Position numbers and translations under genes: made by a program
Assembly: GCF_001513785.1 (NCBI RefSeq)
Contig: NZ_LNQS01000007.1
Location: 124,001 to 188,000 of the forward strand
Direction of reading: 5' to 3'
Source of the DNA: Rheinheimera sp. EpRS3
Lineage (GTDB): Bacteria; Pseudomonadota; Gammaproteobacteria; Enterobacterales; Alteromonadaceae
DNA: 64,000 bases
In this document: positions 1-8,026 of the stretch, in pieces
Layout of the letters: every line of letters begins with the position of its first letter
Numbering within the stretch: position 1 is the first letter of the stretch
Notes under the pieces: generated by a model
Told to the model about the DNA's origin: nothing
Database searches by the model: none
What the model saw: only the letters and a program-made list of their open reading frames with translations

Positions 1-375
1 GAGCGTAACTTATTGCAGCAACATGGCGTACAGTTTGCGGTAATGGCCACCGGCTTTACCTGGGATACACAAGATAAAGCAGCAGATATTGCCGCTGCAG
101 AGCAAGTGTGGCAACAGGCCGAACAGTTTTTGGCAGACCCGGCCATAGATGTGGTGCTGCTGGACGAGCTGACCTATATGTTAAGTTATCATTATCTGCC
201 GCTGGAACGTATCGAACAGGCATTACTGCAACGCCCGGCAACACAGCATGTGGTGATTACCGGCCGGGCTTGTCACCGGCGTTTAATCGAGCTGGCCGAT
301 ACGGTAAGTGAAGTGCAAAACATCAAACATGCGTTTGATCACGGTATTAAAGCCCAGCGGGGGATTGACTGGTGA
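1..375 (+). CDS. btuR: Cob(I)alamin adenosyltransferase, 3' part
   Basis: The frame is open to the left edge, so this is the C-terminal 124 residues of a protein that begins outside the window. BtuR/CobO transfers the adenosyl group of ATP to corrinoids in the cytoplasm to make adenosylcobalamin. Recognisable blocks in order are MATGFTW, DELTYM, ITGRACHRRL and DTVSE, then a KAHFD-like region and a GIDW end, all close to enterobacterial BtuR. The family is about 200 residues, so roughly 70 to 75 are missing at the N-terminus. Its stop overlaps the GTG start of btuF by 4 bases, which indicates translational coupling in a cobalamin operon. Confidence 0.95.
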   Translation, partial: ERNLLQQHGVQFAVMATGFTWDTQDKAADIAAAEQVWQQAEQFLADPAIDVVLLDELTYMLSYHYLPLERIEQALLQRPATQHVVITGRACHRRLIELADTVSEVQNIKHAFDHGIKAQRGIDW

Positions 376-1196
376 AAACACGTTACTGGCCCTTATTACT
401 GCCGCTGTTAATGCTGCTGGCGTTGCCGGCGCTGGCTAAACCCCAGCGCATTATTGCACTGGCACCGCACATTACCGAGCTGTTGTTTGCAGTGGGGGCG
501 GGTGAACAGGTTGTGGCCGTAAGTGACTACAGCGATTACCCTTTAGCAGCGCAAGCGTTACCGCGTATTGCCAGTTATGCCAGCATCAATTTGGAAGCCG
601 TACTGGCGCTGCAACCTGATTTAGTTATTGCCTGGCGTAGCGGAAATCCGGCCGCAGATATTACCCGCTTGCAGCAGCTAGGTATTAAAGTGGCGTTTTC
701 TGATCCATTAACACTGGATGATATTGGCGCAGAGCTGCGGCTAATCGGCCAGCTTAGCGGTTATCCAGAGCAGGGCGAACAACAAGCGCTGCAGTTTGAA
801 CAACAATTGGCACAGCTACGCCAGCAATATCAGCATAAAACACCGGTAACGGCCTTTTTTGCTATGGGTACAGCGCCATTGACAACGATTGCCAACCGGG
901 CCTGGCCGCAGCAGATATTGCAGTTATGCGCGGTTAATAATCCTTTTGCCAGCGCCAAGGGCGATTATCCGCAGGTAGGTATTGAACAGGTTATTCAGGC
1001 GCAGCCCGATGTGATTATTCAACCGGTGGCAGAAAAAGTGCTGGCAGATTTTTCCTACTGGCGGCCGTTTAGTGCTTTGCCTGCAGTGAAAAAAAACCAG
1101 TACTTAAGTGTGAATGCCGATTTTATCTACCGCACCACGCCCCGCACTTTGCTTGGTATTACACAGTTGTGTCAGGGCGTCGATGCTTATCGCTAG
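372..1196 (+). CDS. btuF: Periplasmic cobalamin-binding protein BtuF
   Basis: Substrate-binding protein of the vitamin B12 ABC importer BtuCD. It binds cobalamin in the periplasm and delivers it to the membrane permease. The 274-residue product starts at GTG 372, overlapping the btuR stop. It has a classic signal peptide (Lys/Arg, a leucine-rich core, ALA cleavage near residue 22). The mature part starts with the BtuF signature RIIALAPHITELLFAVGAG, and the VSDYSDYP and LEAVLALQPDLVI blocks of the helical-backbone metal-receptor fold follow. The partner permease and ATPase genes are not in the window and may lie upstream. A short hairpin follows the stop. Confidence 0.95.
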   Translation: MKTRYWPLLLPLLMLLALPALAKPQRIIALAPHITELLFAVGAGEQVVAVSDYSDYPLAAQALPRIASYASINLEAVLALQPDLVIAWRSGNPAADITRLQQLGIKVAFSDPLTLDDIGAELRLIGQLSGYPEQGEQQALQFEQQLAQLRQQYQHKTPVTAFFAMGTAPLTTIANRAWPQQILQLCAVNNPFASAKGDYPQVGIEQVIQAQPDVIIQPVAEKVLADFSYWRPFSALPAVKKNQYLSVNADFIYRTTPRTLLGITQLCQGVDAYR

Positions 1197-1215
1197 GGCG
1201 TCAACACACCCTAGC
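1192..1215. terminator. Hairpin between convergent btuF and kinase genes
   Basis: GCTAGGG at 1192-1198 pairs with CCCTAGC at 1209-1215 around a 10-base loop. It covers the stop regions of the two convergent genes. There is no T tract, so it is at best a weak bidirectional terminator. Confidence 0.4.
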
Positions 1216-3217
1216 TGTTAAGGCTGCTCATCAATTCATTTGCGCGGCGCATTAGCCGCTCAGCATTGCGCACCTGATTGGTTTTTAACAGCTCACCTGA
1301 CAACGCCAGATATTTATCCGCCAGTTTACGGCGAAGCGCTTTATGCAATGAAAAGTCTGTCGGTACTTCAGCATCATATTGTTGCAGTTTGGTATAAACG
1401 GCATCTATTTGCTCAGCAGCTTCGCTGACTGCCAGTTCATTTTCCAGTAATGAGAAGCTGTGCTGATAAAATAGTTCTGCCGCCTGGTAAGGAAAGGTCG
1501 CCGGCTCGCCACTGCTTTGTGCCAGCCGGTATGCAGCCATTGCATCTACTGCTACAGCCAGTTGTTGGCCTTGCTCTACCAACTGTGCGGTATCGCTGTG
1601 GCGTGAAAATAATAACTCACCGACACTAATAAGACGCTGCAGTGCCACTGCATCATTAGTGGCGACAGCTTGCTCAAATGCCGACACATATACCGCCGCT
1701 TCTGCGTTGTCAGGCTCGGCCTGATAACGGCTGTCAATGCGTTTTAGTTCGGCAATAATTTTGTATGGGTCCTGGGCATCGCTTTGTTGCTGATATTGCT
1801 GGTTTAGCAATAACTGGCTTAACTGCGAGCGTAAAACATCAATAGCAGTTTGCTTACTGCGCTGCATATTGCTGCTCAGGCCAGCCAGATAATGAGAATC
1901 AGGATACAGCTCGCTGGCCTGCGCCAGGATACGTTCTATCTCCGGGTAATTAGGATAATTAAAGCTGCGATCAGTGATAATGTTGTCAATTTGCTGCTCA
2001 AAATGCTGCAAGATCTCATTCTGCTGTAATCTTAGAATACCTTCAGTTTCTAACGTCCTGCCTCCATTGGTGGCCAGTGCAGCCAGCAGTTCTGCCGCTG
2101 ATGCCTGGTTAAGCTGCTGGTACTGCTGCTGCTTTTGCTGTAAAGCACTGCTTTGGTTACTCAGTTCAGCTATGGTTGATTGTTGTTGCTGATGATATTG
2201 CCAGCCGCCCCAGCCAACCAACAGCACTGCTGCGGCGGCAACAGCAGGCTGCCATACAGGCTGCTTAAACTGTTTAATAATACCGCTAATACTGACGGTG
2301 CGCTTTGCACTGTCAAACTGCAGTGCGCGCTTTAATGTTTGCCATTGCAGCAGGTTTAAATGCGCTGGTTTTGTTGCTTGTTTATTTTGCTGCTGGGCTT
2401 TATCTGCTGGTAAACGCTCAAAAGGGTGTTTACTGGTCAGTAACTCATAACTTAAACAAGCGAATGAGAATATGTCGTCGGCAACGCAAGGCGTATTACC
2501 CGCCAACAGCTGAGGGCTGGCGTAAGCCGGGGTGTAGCCACTTAGCGGTGCTGTCTGGCTTTGTTGCTCTGCGGCGTAAATATCGTGGTTTAGCTGGAGC
2601 TTTTGCGCCACGCCAAAATCCAGTACTTTTACTTCGCCTGAGCGGTTAACCATAATATTGGCTGGTTTTAAATCGGCGTGAACTATGCCGGTTTTGTGCG
2701 CGAAATCCAGAGCATCAGCAATCTGGCACAACAGGTTCATGGCAGATTTAAGCGGTAAACCCTTTGGTTTATAGCGTTTAATTACCTGATCCAGGCTTTC
2801 GCCATCCAGGCACTCCATGACAATAAAGTAGTGCTGCTGATCTGAGTCAACGTCAAATACCCGCACTATGTTCGGATGAGACAGTTGTTGGGTTTTATGT
2901 GCTTCCTGCAGCAACAGCTGCAGTGCGTCTGGCTGATCAACAAACTGCTGCTGCAACACCTTTATAGCAACGGTACTGTTGCTTACCCCGGCTTGTTGCA
3001 AAAACAGATCAGTAGCCCGGTAAATATCACTCATACCGCCCGAGCCAATTTTATTCTCCAGCAGGTAGCGCTCTTTTATCAACATACCACTTTGCAGTGC
3101 CGCTACCGGCGCAGAATCTGACGGTGCGGTTTTTTTAACGGCATAGCGCGTTTTGTCTGCATCTGCTGCCTGTTCGGTGGCAAAGTTGTCGACACCTGTC
3201 GGGTTCTGATCCGTCAT
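1211..3217 (-). CDS. T6SS-associated Ser/Thr protein kinase (PpkA-like)
   Basis: A 668-residue Hanks-type kinase, probably inner-membrane anchored. Residues about 50-320 carry the kinase domain: glycine loop GSGGMSD near 58, VAIK lysine at 86, catalytic loop HADLKPANIM at 180-189 (HAD where HRD is usual), DFG at 200 and APE-equivalent ASPQ near 233. One membrane segment lies at about 321-339. It is followed by a Gln-rich likely coiled coil and an alpha-helical periplasmic-looking region to the end. In characterised T6SSs, PpkA phosphorylates the FHA protein and PppA reverses this; the divergent tagH and the downstream phosphatase fit that role. Pseudomonas PpkA has a von Willebrand domain, which is not seen here. 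A strong AAGGAG ribosome site precedes the ATG. Confidence 0.88.
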   Translation of the reverse strand: MTDQNPTGVDNFATEQAADADKTRYAVKKTAPSDSAPVAALQSGMLIKERYLLENKIGSGGMSDIYRATDLFLQQAGVSNSTVAIKVLQQQFVDQPDALQLLLQEAHKTQQLSHPNIVRVFDVDSDQQHYFIVMECLDGESLDQVIKRYKPKGLPLKSAMNLLCQIADALDFAHKTGIVHADLKPANIMVNRSGEVKVLDFGVAQKLQLNHDIYAAEQQSQTAPLSGYTPAYASPQLLAGNTPCVADDIFSFACLSYELLTSKHPFERLPADKAQQQNKQATKPAHLNLLQWQTLKRALQFDSAKRTVSISGIIKQFKQPVWQPAVAAAAVLLVGWGGWQYHQQQQSTIAELSNQSSALQQKQQQYQQLNQASAAELLAALATNGGRTLETEGILRLQQNEILQHFEQQIDNIITDRSFNYPNYPEIERILAQASELYPDSHYLAGLSSNMQRSKQTAIDVLRSQLSQLLLNQQYQQQSDAQDPYKIIAELKRIDSRYQAEPDNAEAAVYVSAFEQAVATNDAVALQRLISVGELLFSRHSDTAQLVEQGQQLAVAVDAMAAYRLAQSSGEPATFPYQAAELFYQHSFSLLENELAVSEAAEQIDAVYTKLQQYDAEVPTDFSLHKALRRKLADKYLALSGELLKTNQVRNAERLMRRANELMSSLNS

Positions 3218-3359
3218 CGTTTACTCCTTGTTCAGCTGGCTACTGCGAAAAAACATCGCACTAATTTGTTACTGGCATTGGCACTGAATAGCGCAATTAT
3301 TTCACAAAAAAGTGGTCAGGTCACCAGCATATTTTGACTAATTGTTAATTTGGTTTCTG

Positions 3360-3388
3360 TTGACGCAACATTAAATTTAACTTAATCT
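3360..3388 (+). promoter_or_regulatory. Putative sigma70 promoter of the tagH-clpV operon
   Basis: TTGACG at 3360-3365 and TAATCT at 3383-3388 are separated by 17 bases, about 58 bases before the tagH ATG. The whole 3218-3445 interval is AT-rich and separates the divergent kinase and tagH genes, so it must hold promoters for both. I found no clear leftward promoter. Confidence 0.5.
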
Positions 3389-3445
3389 ATTTCGCCGATT
3401 TATAGTGAATAAATTGTGTTTTATTGCAGTGCTGCAGGAGGTGGT

Positions 3446-4777
3446 ATGGGACAAAAGGACAGGTTGCTTGAATTGTCAGTGTTGAGTTATCACCGGTTAT
3501 CACCCAAGCAGGTAGCGGTAAAACGCTTTGATACCACTGGTGGCACACTGGGCCGCTCGGAGCGTGCAGATTGGTATTTGCCTGATCCTGAGCGTGTAGT
3601 GTCAGGTGTGCATGCCAGCATAAGCTGCAATAAGGGTTTATTCAGCATTACTGATCAGTCAACCAATGGTTTATTTGTTAACAGATCAGTTGAGGCATTA
3701 GGGCAGGGTAATAGCCATCAGTTAAAGCATGGCGATGTGCTATGCATGGGCGACTATGAAATTCAGGTTGCACTTATTGATGCTCTGCCTGACAGCACCT
3801 TTGTGCCGCCGGTTACAATGCAAAAAGAACCGGTAAATGCTGTCTCTCACCCGGCTATTGCACAAAAAGCTACAGGTGCTCATCAGGCTCCCGCTTACAG
3901 TACAAGCGAGCACACTAACAGCGGTTTTTCGGTTGCTGAGCTGGCTGGCCCGGCTTTTGGTTTGGCCAGTGCCCATACTGCCACCGCCGCCAGAGATAAT
4001 AGCCATGAGATGACAATGGATGAGCATTTTCTGGCACCGTCTGCATTAATCCCCGATGACTGGGAAGCACCATGGCAGCAGAAAATACCGGAGCAACCAA
4101 TACAGGAAACCGTCAGCACTGCTGTTAACACAGATGTTGTGCACAACGTGGTTAAAGATAAACGTAAAAGTGCAGCACCCGCTATGGCCGGTGACAGTGC
4201 GGCTTGCCTGCAGGCTTTTCTTCACGGGCTGGGCGTGTCGCAAGCCAATGTACAGTCGGTTGATTCCAGCCAGTGGTGGGAGCAATTGGGTCAGGCTTTA
4301 CAACAATCGCTGTTAGGCGTGATAGATGTTATGCGCGTACGCTCTGAAGTTAAAAACAGCTTTCGGGTTAATCAAACCACTTTCCAGCAGCGCGAAAACA
4401 ACCCGCTTAAGTTTTCTGCCAGCATTGATGATGCCTTTCACAATTTATTTAATCGCCCGGGTTCCAGTTTTATGCCCGCCAGGCAAGCTATTGCCGAGGC
4501 TTTTGCCGATATCAGCCAGCATGAGGCCGCCATTATTGCCGGTGCCAGAGGTGCTATGGCCGGCATGTTAGTGCAACTGGCACCACAGAAAATAGAAGCC
4601 GCCGATTTTGGCGGTAGCTTTGTTGACAAATTAAACCCGGCACAGCGTCAGGCAAGATACTGGGCACAGTACAAAGCACTGCATACAGAGCTGTCAGCGG
4701 AACTTGGCAAGAAAAACCAACAGGGCGTAAATGACGACTTTATCAGTGCTTATGAAGCCTATTTACGCTCGAAATAA
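3446..4777 (+). CDS. tagH: FHA domain protein TagH of the T6SS
   Basis: First gene of the rightward T6SS operon, 443 residues from ATG 3446. An in-frame GTG exists 30 bases upstream, but AGGAGG at 3436-3441 sits just before the ATG. Residues about 25-108 form an FHA phosphothreonine-binding domain with GRSERADW, SGVHASI and the TNGLFVN loop. A Ser/Thr- and Pro-rich low-complexity linker follows. The last about 180 residues match the C-terminal TagH/ImpI domain. In Pseudomonas, Fha1 binds its own phosphorylated form and triggers T6SS assembly. The kinase next door and pppA downstream are its expected regulators. The ribosome site overlaps codons of the longer frame, which supports the shorter start. 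Confidence 0.92.
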   Translation: MGQKDRLLELSVLSYHRLSPKQVAVKRFDTTGGTLGRSERADWYLPDPERVVSGVHASISCNKGLFSITDQSTNGLFVNRSVEALGQGNSHQLKHGDVLCMGDYEIQVALIDALPDSTFVPPVTMQKEPVNAVSHPAIAQKATGAHQAPAYSTSEHTNSGFSVAELAGPAFGLASAHTATAARDNSHEMTMDEHFLAPSALIPDDWEAPWQQKIPEQPIQETVSTAVNTDVVHNVVKDKRKSAAPAMAGDSAACLQAFLHGLGVSQANVQSVDSSQWWEQLGQALQQSLLGVIDVMRVRSEVKNSFRVNQTTFQQRENNPLKFSASIDDAFHNLFNRPGSSFMPARQAIAEAFADISQHEAAIIAGARGAMAGMLVQLAPQKIEAADFGGSFVDKLNPAQRQARYWAQYKALHTELSAELGKKNQQGVNDDFISAYEAYLRSK

Positions 4778-4818
4778 TAGAAAACCATACACAAGCATAT
4801 TTAGCAGGAGCTGTAGTA

Positions 4819-5301
4819 ATGAAAATAATAAAGACATTGATTCTGGTCTGGTTGAGCCTGGCTGTTCTGGCAGGCTGCCAGGCGGTTTATGCCACTTTTC
4901 CACCATCAACCAAATTACATTTCCGTGTTGCTGCCGACATCAATCCTGATGCTGATGGTCGTCCGTCACCGGTCATTATTAAAGTGTATGAACTGGCATC
5001 AAAAACGGTGTTTGAAAACCAGGATTTTTTTGCGCTGTACGACAGTCCGGAAGTGGTTTTACGCACCGATTTACTGAAAAAAGATGAACTGGTGTTTGAG
5101 CCAGGCCAACGCACTGAATATCGCATGACATTACAACCGGCAACGAAAGCTGTGGCTGTAGTGGCAGCATATCGTGATATTGAAGGCGCAAGATGGCGTG
5201 CAGTGGTTGATGTAAAACCGACGGGTTATGACAGCTTCTATGTGTATGTCGACAAACTGGCGGTTTATATCCGCGAACATGATCTGGAACGTAAACAGTA
5301 A
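4819..5301 (+). CDS. tssJ: T6SS outer-membrane lipoprotein TssJ
   Basis: A 160-residue lipoprotein that anchors the T6SS membrane complex to the outer membrane and binds the periplasmic part of TssM. The N-terminus is a lipoprotein signal with lipobox LAGC and the lipidated cysteine at residue 20. The mature part has a transthyretin-like beta sandwich pattern and the family blocks NPDADGRPSPVIIKVYEL and FFALYDS, as in VasD/TssJ. Its length is normal for the family. A ribosome site (caggag) precedes the ATG. It lies between tagH and tssK in the operon. Confidence 0.93.
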   Translation: MKIIKTLILVWLSLAVLAGCQAVYATFPPSTKLHFRVAADINPDADGRPSPVIIKVYELASKTVFENQDFFALYDSPEVVLRTDLLKKDELVFEPGQRTEYRMTLQPATKAVAVVAAYRDIEGARWRAVVDVKPTGYDSFYVYVDKLAVYIREHDLERKQ

Positions 5302-5324
5302 ATTTCGGTTTTAAGGAATTCAAT

Positions 5325-6653
5325 ATGAGTGACTACAGCCGGATTGCCTGGTCTGAAGGCTTGTTTTTACGGCCACAACATTTTCAGCAACAAGAGCGTT
5401 ACTTCGATTATGCCCGTCAGCAGCAAATGACAATGCAGCTACCTTATGGCTGGGGCGTGCGTCGCTGCGAAATTGATCAGCAAAGCCTGAAGTTTGCCCA
5501 GTTTGGCCTGGCAGAGCTCGAAGCCGTGCTGCCAGATGGCACTGTGCTGCAATTACCTGCAGTTGAAGCTCTACCTGCAGCTATTCAGATCCCTAAAACC
5601 TGCCGTGATCAACAAGTGTACCTGTGCTTGGCGATGGATAAAGCTAACGGGCAAAATATCAGCTCTGACAACGGCTCTCACATCAGCCGTTACAGTTATG
5701 CCGAACATAGTGTGGCAGATAACAGCTTGTCTGAGGATGCAACCGAGGTATTACAACTGGCCAAGCTAAGGTTATTGCTAAAGCTGGAGTCGGAAGATCG
5801 CGGTGGTTTTATCTGCATACCGCTGGCCCGTATCCGCGAGGTGTCGGAGCAAGGCGAAGTAAAGCTGCTGAAAAAGTATATTCCGCCGCTGCTGGATATT
5901 CAGCAAGACTCTGAGTTGTCAGCCTTTTTAACTGAAGCTCTGGGTATGCTGTGCCAGCGGGCCGATGCGTTAGCTGACAGACTGGGTAAAGGCCAGGGTA
6001 CAGCCAATTCTATTGCCGATTTTTTAATGCTGCAGGTACTTAACCGCTATGAACCGTTATTCAGGCATTTAAAAACCGGTGTACTTGAGCATCCGCTCAG
6101 CTTGTACCGGTTAATGATAAGTATGTTGGGTGAATTGTCTACGTTCACTGCTCGGCAGAAAAGACCACCGCAATTTCCACAGTATCAGCATGATGATTTA
6201 ACAGCGGTGTTCGGTAACTTAAGCGTGATTATGAACCAGACGCTAAGCGTGGTACTGGAGCAAACCGCACAGGCGTTGCCGCTGGAGCAAGCCAAGTTTG
6301 GCATTCTGGTGTCGCCACTGACCGATAAAACCTTGTTGGAGTACGCTCAGTTTGTGCTGGCAGTCAGTGCAGATTTACCGGCTGAAGATATTCGTAAACA
6401 TCTGCCGTCGCGGTTAAAAATTGGCCCGGTAGAGCATATTCGTGAATTAGTGAATAACCAGCTACCTGGTATTGCGGTAACCGGTTTACCTGTGGCTCCG
6501 CGCCAGGTGCCATATCACGCTGGTTATCATTATTTTCAGCTGGATAAAGGCAGTATTTACTGGGAGCGGCTGGCAAACAGTGGTGGTTTGGCATTGCATT
6601 TGTCTGGTAATTACCCCGGCTTGAAAATTGAACTGTGGGCGATTAAAGCCTGA
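5325..6653 (+). CDS. tssK: T6SS baseplate protein TssK
   Basis: TssK links the baseplate wedges (TssF, TssG, TssE) to the membrane complex through TssL and TssM, acting at the cytoplasmic face of the inner membrane. The 442-residue product begins with the family hallmark WSEGLFLRPQHFQQQERY and ends in the conserved LKIELWAIK. The length matches TssK/VasE proteins. It follows tssJ by 23 bases with an AAGGAAT-type ribosome site and precedes tssL, the usual J-K-L order. Confidence 0.96.
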   Translation: MSDYSRIAWSEGLFLRPQHFQQQERYFDYARQQQMTMQLPYGWGVRRCEIDQQSLKFAQFGLAELEAVLPDGTVLQLPAVEALPAAIQIPKTCRDQQVYLCLAMDKANGQNISSDNGSHISRYSYAEHSVADNSLSEDATEVLQLAKLRLLLKLESEDRGGFICIPLARIREVSEQGEVKLLKKYIPPLLDIQQDSELSAFLTEALGMLCQRADALADRLGKGQGTANSIADFLMLQVLNRYEPLFRHLKTGVLEHPLSLYRLMISMLGELSTFTARQKRPPQFPQYQHDDLTAVFGNLSVIMNQTLSVVLEQTAQALPLEQAKFGILVSPLTDKTLLEYAQFVLAVSADLPAEDIRKHLPSRLKIGPVEHIRELVNNQLPGIAVTGLPVAPRQVPYHAGYHYFQLDKGSIYWERLANSGGLALHLSGNYPGLKIELWAIKA

Positions 6654-6693
6654 CGCCTGTAAAGGTTGTTATGACTAACATGGATGACAAAAC

Positions 6694-8004
6694 ATGTCTG
6701 ATAAAACCGTGATGAAACCCCGTCCGGGTGGCCGGGCTCCTGCTAAAAGCAATGCTCCGGTACCGGTGCAGGAACATACCGGAGATCCGGATAAAACACG
6801 CATGGCCGCTCATGTTAAAGCGCCAGACAATATGCAGCGTATGCAGGTGCTGTCGATCAGTGACAATATTCTGATTGATGAGGCCGGTGCACTGTTCTCA
6901 CTGATCCAGCCAATACGCAACACTGTCAGCCATGCTGATGTGGCCAGCCTTAAAACGCAGTGCATTCAGCTAATTAATCAGTATGAACAACAACTCAGGC
7001 ACAAAGCTGTCAGTAGTGAATTGATTGAAAATGCGCGGTACTGCATGTGTTCTTTTATCGATGAAGCGGTATTAAACACCAGCTGGGGCGGTAACAGCGA
7101 CTGGGCAACAGAGAGCTTGTTGTCTACGTTTCACAATGAAACCTTTGGTGGCGAGTACTTTTTTACGCTGCTTGATAGTGCCATAGCCGCACCCCGGGAA
7201 AACCTGTTGTTACTGGAACTGCAATACCTTTGTCTGTCATTTGGTTTTGTCGGCAAAATGCGGGTTGAAGAGCGTGGTTATGAAAAATTAGAGGGCTACC
7301 GCGAACGGGCCTACAAGGCTATCCGCTCACAACGTGGTGAGCCTGAACGGGAATTATCACCTGGCTGGCGCAGCCAGGTTGTTGCAGCCAGTAAGCTGGA
7401 AGCGGAATTCCCCTTGTGGGTATTTTGCTCGGTAATTGGTGCCGCTTTGCTTGGCAGCTATATGTACCTTAGCTATCAGATAAATAGCTATTCTGATCAG
7501 GTACACCGTCAGTTAAACAGTCTGGTTAGCTGGCAACAGGATGCGCCACAGGTGGTAACCGCTAAAGCCCGGCAAGACGCTATAAAACTGCAACAGTTAC
7601 TACAAACTGAAATTCGCCGCGAGCTGCTGGAGGTTATTGAGCTGCCTGACCGGGTGAGGATCCGTGTTGGGCTTGACCAACTGTTCAGCCCTGGCAGTAC
7701 CGGTATTAATGAAGGCTTTGCACCCATAGCGGTGAAAATTGCCCGGGCACTGGAAAGTACCGAGGGCCGTATCCTCGTTAGCGGTTATACCGATAATTTA
7801 CCCATTTTTACCAGTAAATATCCGTCTAACTGGCATTTATCGCTGGCGCGGGCGAATGCCATGTCGGATGCACTGGCGTCAGGAGCCGATTTACGCGGCC
7901 GTCTTTGGCCTGAAGGGCATGGCGATGCCAACCCGATAGCGCCAAATGACAGCGCAGCTAATCGCGCATTGAACCGGCGGGTAGAAATAGACCTGTTACA
8001 GTAA
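6694..8004 (+). CDS. tssL: T6SS membrane protein TssL with OmpA-like C-terminus
   Basis: Inner-membrane component of the TssJLM complex, 436 residues. After a Pro/Ala-rich 50-residue leader, the DotU/IcmH domain (about 55-235) carries the conserved ARYCMCSFIDEAVLNT and HNETFGGEYFF blocks. One membrane segment follows (about 243-260), and then an OmpA/MotB-like domain from about 310. Its peptidoglycan-binding region includes VSGYTDNLPI and LSLARANAM, and RVEIDLL closes the protein. This makes it an evolved TssL that can bind the cell wall itself, so no separate TagL is needed and none is seen here. Confidence 0.95.
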   Translation: MSDKTVMKPRPGGRAPAKSNAPVPVQEHTGDPDKTRMAAHVKAPDNMQRMQVLSISDNILIDEAGALFSLIQPIRNTVSHADVASLKTQCIQLINQYEQQLRHKAVSSELIENARYCMCSFIDEAVLNTSWGGNSDWATESLLSTFHNETFGGEYFFTLLDSAIAAPRENLLLLELQYLCLSFGFVGKMRVEERGYEKLEGYRERAYKAIRSQRGEPERELSPGWRSQVVAASKLEAEFPLWVFCSVIGAALLGSYMYLSYQINSYSDQVHRQLNSLVSWQQDAPQVVTAKARQDAIKLQQLLQTEIRRELLEVIELPDRVRIRVGLDQLFSPGSTGINEGFAPIAVKIARALESTEGRILVSGYTDNLPIFTSKYPSNWHLSLARANAMSDALASGADLRGRLWPEGHGDANPIAPNDSAANRALNRRVEIDLLQ

Positions 8005-8026
8005 CGCCTTAAGCAAGGGAAGTGTT

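Noticed and set aside
3279..3295. TGGCAC as a sigma54 -24 element in the kinase-tagH gap
   Set aside because: The required GC of the -12 element is missing at the right distance on both strands.
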